From contig JAFQHF010000161.1 of the NCBI GenBank assembly GCA_017398105.1, positions 1 through 10,647 on the forward strand: 10,647 nt of DNA, in the 5' to 3' direction. The DNA comes from Oscillospiraceae bacterium. GTDB lineage: Bacteria > Bacillota_A > Clostridia > Oscillospirales > Oscillospiraceae. Position numbers and translations under genes: made by a program. The notes beneath the pieces are model-generated. The model was given only the letters and a program-made list of their open reading frames with translations. It did not search any database and had not been told where the DNA came from. Of this stretch, positions 5,374-10,647 are shown in pieces (position 1 is the first letter of the stretch; every line of letters begins with the position of its first letter).

Positions 5374-7332
5374 ATGTGCACCAATTGCAAGGGTAATTAC
5401 TACATTACCACCCCCATTTACTACCCTTCCGCCAAGCTTCACATCGGCCACACCTACTGCACCGTGGCTACCGATGCCATGGCCCGCTACAAGCGGCTCC
5501 AGGGCTACAACGTCAAGTTCCTGACCGGTACTGACGAGCATGGCCAGAAGATCGAGGACAAGGCAAAGGAAGCCGGCGTTACCCCCCAGCAGTATGTGGA
5601 CGATATCGTTCTGGGCGAGGGCGGCGTTCTGGACCTGTGGAAGCTGATGAACATTTCCCACGACCGCTTCATCCGTACCACCGACGATTACCATGTTGCC
5701 GCCATTCAGAAGATCTTCAAGAGAATGTATGAAAACGGCGACATCTACAAGGGCAAGTATGTGGGCAAATACTGCAAGCCCTGCGAGTCCTTCTGGACTG
5801 AGAGCCAGCTGAAGGACGGCAAGTGCCCCGACTGCGGCCGGGACTGCGTGGATGCCGAGGAAGAAGCCTACTTCTTCAAGCTCAGCAAGTACGCCGACCG
5901 GATCCAGGATCTGCTGGAGAACACCGACTTCCTGGAGCCCCGGAGCCGTGTTCACGAGATGGTCAACAACTTCATCAAGCCCGGTCTGGACGACCTGTGC
6001 GTGTCCCGTACCAGCTTTACCTGGGGCGTGCCTGTGGACTTTGACCCCGGCCACGTGGTCTATGTCTGGGTGGATGCCCTGTTCAACTACATGACGGCTC
6101 TGGGCTTTGAGAATGACAAGTATCAGGATGTTGCCGATTTCTGGCCTGCCGATGTGCATTTCGTGGGCAAGGAGATCGTCCGCTTCCACTCCATCATCTG
6201 GCCCGCCATGCTGATGAGCCTGGATCTGCCCCTGCCCAAGAAGGTCTACGGCCATGGCTGGCTGCTGCTGGACGGCGGCAAGATGAGTAAGTCCAAGGGT
6301 AACGTGGTGGACCCCTACATTCTGGCCCAGCGGTTCGGCGTGGATGCCCTGCGGTTCTTCCTGCTGCGTTCCTTCCCCTTCGGCTCCGACGGCAACTTCT
6401 CCAATGAGCTGCTGATCAACACCATCAATGTGGATCTGGCCAACGACCTGGGCAATCTGGTATCCCGTACCGTGGCCATGGCCCAGAAGTATTTCGGTGC
6501 AAACCTGCCCGCTGAGCAGGTGGAGGATGCCGAAAAGGATGCCGAGCTGATCGCCATGGTGTCCGGCCTGCGGAATAAGTACGAGGAGCAGATGGAGAAG
6601 TACGCCTTCCAGAATGCCCTGGCAGACATCTTCAAGGTCATTTCCCGTGCCAACAAGTATATCGATGAGAACGCCCCCTGGGTGCTGGCAAAGAGTGAAG
6701 AGAACAAGCCCCGCCTGGCAAGAGTCCTGTACAACCTGCTGGAGACCGTTCGTGTCTGTGCCGGTCTGCTGACACCCTTCATGCCTGCCACCTCCGAGGA
6801 GATCTCCCGCCGTCTGGGCGGCGCCCGGATGGACTGGGACAGCCTGAATGTCTGGGGACTGCTGCCTGCTGACGTGGCTACCATTGCCGGCCCTGCCCTG
6901 TTCCCCAGAATCGACATGGAGAAGGAACTGGCTGCTCTGGAAGAACTGTCCAAGCCTGCCAAGCCCCCTATTGAGATCGAGCCCTATACGGAGGAGAAGG
7001 TGGACTTCGATACCTTCTGCAAGTCCGATTTCCGGGCTGTGAAGGTCAAGGACTGCAAGAATGTGAAGAAGTCCGACAAGCTGCTGCAGTTCACTTTGGA
7101 CGACGGCACCGGTGTCGACCGCCAGATCCTGTCCGGCATTGCCAAGTTCTACAAGCCTGAGGAGCTCATCGGCAAGACCCTGATCGCCATCACCAACCTG
7201 CCCCCCAGAAAGATGATGGGCCGGGAGTCCTGCGGCATGCTGATCAGCGCTGTCCACACCGTCAACGGTGAGGAAAAGCTGAATCTGATCATGATCGATG
7301 ATGCCATCCCCGCCGGCGCAAAGCTGTGCTGA
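5374..7332 (+). CDS. metG: Methionyl-tRNA synthetase (class I, with C-terminal tRNA-binding domain)
   Basis: MetG attaches methionine to initiator and elongator tRNA-Met in the cytoplasm. The 652-residue product has the HIGH motif (residues 23-26), a zinc knuckle with C134-KP-C137 and C151-PD-C154, the KMSKS loop (303-307), the alpha-helical anticodon-binding region with RANKYIDENAPW, and a C-terminal EMAPII/Trbp111-like tRNA-binding domain from about residue 543 (DFRAVKV through PPRKMMGRESCGMLIS). ATG 5374 is chosen because AGGAGG (5359-5364) is nine bases upstream; the frame stays open back to 5299, but that is T-box and terminator RNA. Lysine is almost always AAG and proline CCC or CCT, unlike the eut genes, as expected for a highly expressed core gene. 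Length and domain order are typical for Bacillota. Confidence 0.98.
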   Translation: MCTNCKGNYYITTPIYYPSAKLHIGHTYCTVATDAMARYKRLQGYNVKFLTGTDEHGQKIEDKAKEAGVTPQQYVDDIVLGEGGVLDLWKLMNISHDRFIRTTDDYHVAAIQKIFKRMYENGDIYKGKYVGKYCKPCESFWTESQLKDGKCPDCGRDCVDAEEEAYFFKLSKYADRIQDLLENTDFLEPRSRVHEMVNNFIKPGLDDLCVSRTSFTWGVPVDFDPGHVVYVWVDALFNYMTALGFENDKYQDVADFWPADVHFVGKEIVRFHSIIWPAMLMSLDLPLPKKVYGHGWLLLDGGKMSKSKGNVVDPYILAQRFGVDALRFFLLRSFPFGSDGNFSNELLINTINVDLANDLGNLVSRTVAMAQKYFGANLPAEQVEDAEKDAELIAMVSGLRNKYEEQMEKYAFQNALADIFKVISRANKYIDENAPWVLAKSEENKPRLARVLYNLLETVRVCAGLLTPFMPATSEEISRRLGGARMDWDSLNVWGLLPADVATIAGPALFPRIDMEKELAALEELSKPAKPPIEIEPYTEEKVDFDTFCKSDFRAVKVKDCKNVKKSDKLLQFTLDDGTGVDRQILSGIAKFYKPEELIGKTLIAITNLPPRKMMGRESCGMLISAVHTVNGEEKLNLIMIDDAIPAGAKLC

Positions 7333-7344
7333 TACGGATTGAAT

Positions 7345-7384
7345 AAAAAACGCCCTGCGGAAGTTTCTTTCCGCAGGGCGTTTT
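7345..7384. terminator. Bidirectional intrinsic terminator between metG and the M20 peptidase gene
   Basis: A perfect 12-base stem (CGCCCTGCGGAA, 7351-7362, with TTCCGCAGGGCG, 7369-7380) has a 6-base loop. Six A lie to its left (7345-7350) and four T to its right (7381-7384). It can end metG transcription on the plus strand and, with the longer U-tract, the convergent peptidase operon on the minus strand. Confidence 0.93.
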
Positions 7385-7395
7385 GTGTATTGGGA

Positions 7396-8829
7396 TCAGC
7401 ACTGTTCCATCAGACGGATGAAGAATTCCACAGCCTTGGCAATGCTTTCCACGCGGATGCGTTCGTTGTTGCCGTGGATGGTGGCCCGTTCTTCGCTGGT
7501 CATATCCATGGCGGAGAATCGGTACACATGGTTGGAAAGCTTTCCGTAGTGCCGGGAATCGGAGCACTGCACCATCAGATAGGGGGATACGATGCAGCCC
7601 TTCCAGGTGTTGGCCACGGCGGAGGCTACCTTATCCCAGGCAGGACAGTTGGTTTCGGAAATGGGGCTGGGCTCAAAGGATTCCAGCGCCGTGATCTCCA
7701 CATCCTTGTTGTTGACGGTTTTTCTCAGGTATGCCAGGGCGGAAGCCACACTGTCGTGGGGATTCAGCCGCATGTTGGAAACCATTTTGGCTTCCGGCGG
7801 GATCACGTTCCGGGCGGAGCTGCCTTCCATCTGGGTAAATGCCACGGTTGTGCGCACCAGGGCGTTCATTTCACCGCCGGACAGACGGCCCAGCAGGTCG
7901 ATGACCCAGCTGAAGCACCACATATTTGCAAAGATCACCCGGTACAGGGCAGTGGAGTACCGGCCCAGGGTATCAAACATCTGGGCGGCCGGGCCGGCAA
8001 TGTGGGCTTTGAAGGGATGATCCTCCACCTTCTTGCAGGCTGCTGCCAGCACGCCTACGGGCGTATGGGGCTTGGGGGCGGAGGCATGGCCGCCGGCAGA
8101 CACGGCGCGGTACTGGGCGTTCATCATGCCCTTTTCTGCAATGCCGATGAGGCCGCAGGGCTGCTTCACGCCGGGGAACACATTTTCCACCACGGCGCCG
8201 CCTTCGTCGACCACGAGCGCAGGCTGAATGTTGTGGTCGATGAAATACTGAACGATGTTGGGGGCACCCTTGCCGTTGACTTCCTCACCGCCGGAGAAAG
8301 CAAAATAAATATCATTTTCCGGCTGGAAGCCCTTGCCAATCAGATAATTTGCGGCGGAGAAAATGCCGTTGAAGGTGACCTTGGTATCCAGTGTGCCCCG
8401 GCCCCAGAGGATGCCGTCTTCCAGAATGCCGGCGAAGGGGGGCTTTTCCCAGTTTTCCTCGTTGACGGGAACCACATCGTAATGGGCCATCAGCACGGCA
8501 GGGTCACCGTGGTGCTTGCCGGGCCAGCGCAGCAGCAGCGCCCGGTCGGGCAGCTGATTGACAGAGCACACATCGAATACCCGGGGATACAGGCCGGGCA
8601 GCAGGGAAATGAGCTTGTCAAACTCCGCGTCATCCTCCAGGGAATGGTCGTTGTAGGATACGGTCTTGCAGCGTACCAGCTGGGTCAGGGCATCCACAGC
8701 AGCATCCTTGTCAAAATGGTATTCCTTGTGGGAAATGGCAGGTTGTGCCTTGGGTTTGAAGGCCAGCGTCCGCAGGACGATCACCAGCACGAACAGGGCC
8801 AAAACGGCCAGAAGGATATATCCGATCAT
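7396..8829 (-). CDS. Membrane-anchored M20 family metallopeptidase, CPS1/PM20D1-like
   Basis: This is a dinuclear zinc amidohydrolase/peptidase of family M20. The 477-residue product begins with a hydrophobic helix (residues 2-19) followed by basic residues R20, K25 and K27. The catalytic pattern is complete: H116 and D118 in AHYDVVP, bridging D148 in GRGTLDTK, catalytic E182 with E183 in GGEEV, an acidic ligand at D208/E209 in VVDEGG, and H452 in IHGNNERI. WEKPPFAGILEDGILWGRGTLD and IHGNNE resemble yeast carboxypeptidase S and mammalian PM20D1, which hydrolyse peptides or N-acyl amino acids. By the positive-inside rule the catalytic domain should face the cytoplasm. The ATG follows the upstream gene's TAA with no gap; its AGGAG site (8838-8842) lies inside that gene. 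It is the last gene of a three-gene operon. The actual substrate is unknown. Confidence 0.9.
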   Translation of the reverse strand: MIGYILLAVLALFVLVIVLRTLAFKPKAQPAISHKEYHFDKDAAVDALTQLVRCKTVSYNDHSLEDDAEFDKLISLLPGLYPRVFDVCSVNQLPDRALLLRWPGKHHGDPAVLMAHYDVVPVNEENWEKPPFAGILEDGILWGRGTLDTKVTFNGIFSAANYLIGKGFQPENDIYFAFSGGEEVNGKGAPNIVQYFIDHNIQPALVVDEGGAVVENVFPGVKQPCGLIGIAEKGMMNAQYRAVSAGGHASAPKPHTPVGVLAAACKKVEDHPFKAHIAGPAAQMFDTLGRYSTALYRVIFANMWCFSWVIDLLGRLSGGEMNALVRTTVAFTQMEGSSARNVIPPEAKMVSNMRLNPHDSVASALAYLRKTVNNKDVEITALESFEPSPISETNCPAWDKVASAVANTWKGCIVSPYLMVQCSDSRHYGKLSNHVYRFSAMDMTSEERATIHGNNERIRVESIAKAVEFFIRLMEQC

Positions 8830-9495
8830 TTACAGCACTCCTCTCTTGTACAGCACCCGGGCCACGGCAATGGTGAATACCACGGACACGGGCACCATGA
8901 TGCCTACGGTACCTGCATTCAGGGCCGGGACGAAGATGAACAGCACCAGCATCAGCAGAACAGGGGCGATGGCGATTTTCCAGTTCTTGCTGACAAAGGC
9001 AACGCCCAGCCCGCCGAACAGGGCGGGAAGCATCTGCTCAAAGGCAGGGGCCAGCACGGGCGCTTCCAGTACCGGTGTCAGGGGGACGATGCAGATAACA
9101 CCGATGAGGATAATGATGGTGGTGACGATGGAGGAGGTGGCGATGGCGATGGTGGAGATGATCTCGCCCTCCTCGGAGTTGGCGCTGACGCCGTTCTGCT
9201 CCAGGGCGTTGATGGCGCAGGGCAGCTTCAGGTTGGAGATGTTGCCGGTAACAAAGCTTAAGTAAGAACCGCCGGCACCCAGCATGGGCACGAAGGTGAT
9301 GGTCTCAATGGTGCCCACAGCCCAGTACATGGGAGCCGTTGCCAGCAGACCCACACCCAGGGCACCCCAGTCAGGGGCGGCTCCGAAAATAAACGCGACC
9401 GTCAGGGGAAAGGCCAGCAGGAGCACCATGACGCTTAAATTCCAGATGGTGCCGTCCCGGTGGACGGAATCAATATAGCTGAGATTCTTTTTCAT
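8830..9495 (-). CDS. Uncharacterised polytopic membrane protein, partner of DUF5058-like protein
   Basis: I do not know a function for this family, although similar proteins seem to recur in Clostridia beside DUF5058 proteins and hydrolases (from memory). The 221-residue product has a short charged N terminus (KKNLSYIDSVHRDGTIWN) and about five to six hydrophobic segments: near residues 18-40, 46-63, 65-85, 112-140, 158-190 and 196-215. A loop with VPMLGAGGSYLSFVTGNISNLKLPCA is rich in Gly, Ser and Asn and probably functionally important. EEGE precedes the third hydrophobic block. AAGGAGG lies five to six bases upstream of the ATG, and the gap to the preceding gene is 12 bases. Small size, a paired membrane protein and a downstream peptidase suggest a two-subunit transporter; this is inference. 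Confidence 0.8.
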   Translation of the reverse strand: MKKNLSYIDSVHRDGTIWNLSVMVLLLAFPLTVAFIFGAAPDWGALGVGLLATAPMYWAVGTIETITFVPMLGAGGSYLSFVTGNISNLKLPCAINALEQNGVSANSEEGEIISTIAIATSSIVTTIIILIGVICIVPLTPVLEAPVLAPAFEQMLPALFGGLGVAFVSKNWKIAIAPVLLMLVLFIFVPALNAGTVGIMVPVSVVFTIAVARVLYKRGVL

Positions 9496-9507
9496 AGTAT
9501 TCCCTCC

Positions 9508-10257
9508 TTAACCCAGCCAGGCAGTGATGGGAATGGCGGCGGCCATACCCAGGATCAGGGAGATGGGAAGCGCGTAATCTCCCAGCCAGGCAAATTTCGG
9601 CTTTTTCATCAGCAGACCGCAGACCACCATCACCAGGGCAGACACGGCCATGACTGCCACCGGCACCAGGCCGGAGGTGGGGCTGTAGTCACCGGGGGTC
9701 CAAAGCCGGGAGAAATCACAGAACACAAAGCCCAGGAAGGCTGCGATCATGCCGATGAACATGGCGTTCTGGAAAATATCTGCCCATTTCTTGTCCCGGT
9801 TTTCCAGGCTGGACATGCCCTTGAGCAGCTTTTTGCCGATGGCGGGCACCAGCCAGATGCCCAGCATGATGGAAATGGTCATAACAAGCGTAATGTTCAC
9901 AAACTGCTGGGCAGTCAGCTGATCGATTTTGCCCAGGGTCAGTCCCATGGCGCTGACGGCATTGGATGCGGCAATGGCCTCATAGCTCAAAGAGCCTACC
10001 ACGCTCAGCCGCAGCCAGGGCAGGGGCAGACCCAGGCTTTTGCTCAGGGTGATCACGCTGATCACGATGGATACTGCCGGAGCGATGGTAAAAATGGCAG
10101 CGGTTTTGATGGTCTTTTTGATTTTCGTCTGATCCATGCCGATCTGCCTGCTGCGCCGCAGGGCCTTCAGCAGGAAATAGACCGACTGCGCCAGAACTAC
10201 AGCCACCAGAAAGCCCGCCAGCAAAAACAGGATCGGATGATTGACACTGAATTCCAC
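9508..10257 (-). CDS. DUF5058-like integral membrane protein
   Basis: The 249-residue product has about six membrane segments: near residues 5-28, 45-68, 107-127, 158-178, 194-214 and 225-248. The hydrophilic RRSRQIGMDQTKIKKTIKTA lies between the first two. The PLPWLRLSVVGSLSYEA and ASNAVSAMGL stretch after segment two is the part I associate with the DUF5058 family; no function is established that I know of. The start is the GTG at 10257 (MEFSVNHPILF), because GGAGG (10266-10270) lies eight bases upstream. The frame extends to a TTG five codons earlier, but that codon overlaps the ribosome binding site. First gene of the three-gene minus-strand operon. With the next membrane protein it may form a transporter. 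Confidence 0.78.
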   Translation of the reverse strand: MEFSVNHPILFLLAGFLVAVVLAQSVYFLLKALRRSRQIGMDQTKIKKTIKTAAIFTIAPAVSIVISVITLSKSLGLPLPWLRLSVVGSLSYEAIAASNAVSAMGLTLGKIDQLTAQQFVNITLVMTISIMLGIWLVPAIGKKLLKGMSSLENRDKKWADIFQNAMFIGMIAAFLGFVFCDFSRLWTPGDYSPTSGLVPVAVMAVSALVMVVCGLLMKKPKFAWLGDYALPISLILGMAAAIPITAWLG

Positions 10258-10289
10258 GAAAAACACCTCCAAAGTGTATAGATATGCTC

Positions 10290-10318
10290 ATTATAGCACG
10301 GTGATTTCCGGGTGACAA
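10290..10318 (-). promoter_or_regulatory. Promoter of the membrane-protein/M20 peptidase operon
   Basis: On the minus strand TTGTCA (complement of 10313-10318) and TATAAT (complement of 10290-10295) are 17 bases apart. Transcription should start near 10283, giving a leader of about 25 bases before the GTG start at 10257, too short for a riboswitch. Confidence 0.82.
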
Positions 10319-10361
10319 GATACAATGTCGGATTTTGGAGAATATGGAAGACGGTGCTACA

Positions 10362-10395
10362 TAAAAAACAAACAGGACCGGATAACCGGTCCTGT
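10362..10395 (-). terminator. Intrinsic terminator of the zinc-ribbon gene
   Basis: Read on the minus strand, a perfect 10-base stem (ACAGGACCGG/CCGGTCCTGT, 10386-10395 with 10372-10381) has a 4-base loop and is followed by TTGTTTTTTAT. It lies 24 bases after the zinc-ribbon stop codon and isolates the membrane-protein operon downstream. Confidence 0.9.
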
Positions 10396-10418
10396 TATGT
10401 TTGTTCGTATTTCAGCAA

Positions 10419-10647
10419 TTAGCCGTTGGCACGCATCTGAGCGAAGCACTCGCTGCAGAAAACGGGGCGGTCGGACTTGGGCTGGAAGGGAACCTTGGCT
10501 TCGCCGCCGCAGCGAGCGCAGGTAGCGGTGAAGAACTCACGGGGGCCACGGGTAGCGTTCTTGCGAGCGTCACGGCAAGCCTTGCAGCGCTGGGGCTCGT
10601 TCTGGAAGCCGCGCTCTGCGTAGAACTCCTGCTCACCGGCGGTGAAC
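10419..10647 (-). CDS. Zinc-ribbon (CxxC-x17-CxxC) protein, C-terminal part; 5' end outside window
   Basis: The last 75 codons of a gene entering from the right edge are present. The product begins FTAGEQEFYAERGFQNEP and contains three CxxC pairs: CKAC, CARC and CSEC. The last two are separated by exactly 17 residues, the spacing that defines the CxxC-x17-CxxC domain, and the first belongs to the preceding zf-trcl-type probable zinc ribbon. Full-length relatives are small (around 90-110 residues, from memory), so only the start with one more CxxC should be missing. The protein probably binds zinc; its role is not known. The GC-rich, biased codon choice (AAG, CGT/CGC, GAG) resembles metG and suggests strong expression. 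It ends ANG then TAA. Confidence 0.88.
   Translation of the reverse strand, partial: FTAGEQEFYAERGFQNEPQRCKACRDARKNATRGPREFFTATCARCGGEAKVPFQPKSDRPVFCSECFAQMRANG

Noticed and set aside
5284..7257. 657-codon minus-strand frame opposite metG
   Set aside because: metG has every expected motif; the antisense frame is low in complexity (Leu/Gly/His/Val-rich) and follows from strong codon bias.
7339..9261. 640-codon plus-strand frame opposite the M20 peptidase and membrane protein
   Set aside because: It begins in the terminator and covers genes with complete motifs and ribosome binding sites on the other strand; its product is His/Gly-rich without domains.
10258..10272. TTG start five codons upstream for the DUF5058-like gene
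   Set aside because: The TTG overlaps the GGAGG that serves the GTG at 10257, and the extra residues are not needed for the first membrane segment.

Overview
The window reads as chromosomal DNA of a moderately GC-rich, anaerobic, gut-type member of the Bacillota, probably Clostridia of the Oscillospiraceae/Ruminococcaceae kind. The evidence is a T-box-controlled metG, strong AGGAGG ribosome binding sites, a Firmicute-type ethanolamine-utilisation (eut) microcompartment locus, and GC-rich palindromic intergenic repeats. The exact genus cannot be told from the sequence.

Positions 1-4852 (plus strand) hold the distal part of a eut operon: acetylating acetaldehyde dehydrogenase (eutE), ethanolamine ammonia-lyase small subunit (eutC), tandem-domain shell protein (eutL), hexameric shell protein (eutM type) and corrinoid adenosyltransferase (eutT). 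Together they split ethanolamine into ammonia and acetaldehyde with adenosylcobalamin, convert acetaldehyde to acetyl-CoA, enclose the chemistry in a protein shell and supply the cofactor. The large lyase subunit eutB, the reactivase eutA and other shell genes are not in the window and presumably lie to the left.

Every loose junction in this operon is filled by a mobile-element-like repeat. R1 (1-294) and R3 (3477-3826) are inverted copies of one family and bracket eutE-eutC-eutL. R2 (1737-1914) and R4 (4873-5051) are direct copies of a second family and bracket eutC-eutL-eutM-eutT. Both families end in the same AAATNATCGTTTG-like terminus, and two of the elements begin exactly on the TAA stop codon of the gene before them. 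The tight junctions (eutC/eutL overlap, eutM/eutT 3-base gap) carry no repeat.

Positions 5078-7332 are an independent unit: a consensus promoter, a T-box leader with a methionine (ATG) specifier, an intrinsic terminator and metG. A bidirectional terminator (7345-7384) separates metG from a convergent minus-strand operon (promoter 10290-10318). That operon encodes a DUF5058-like membrane protein, a second uncharacterised polytopic membrane protein and a membrane-anchored M20 peptidase of the CPS1/PM20D1 type. I infer a two-subunit permease feeding a peptidase or N-acyl-amino-acid hydrolase; its substrate is unknown. The right edge holds the 3' part of a small zinc-ribbon protein gene with its own terminator.

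The least explained parts are the repeats that partition the eut operon and the three-gene membrane/peptidase operon.
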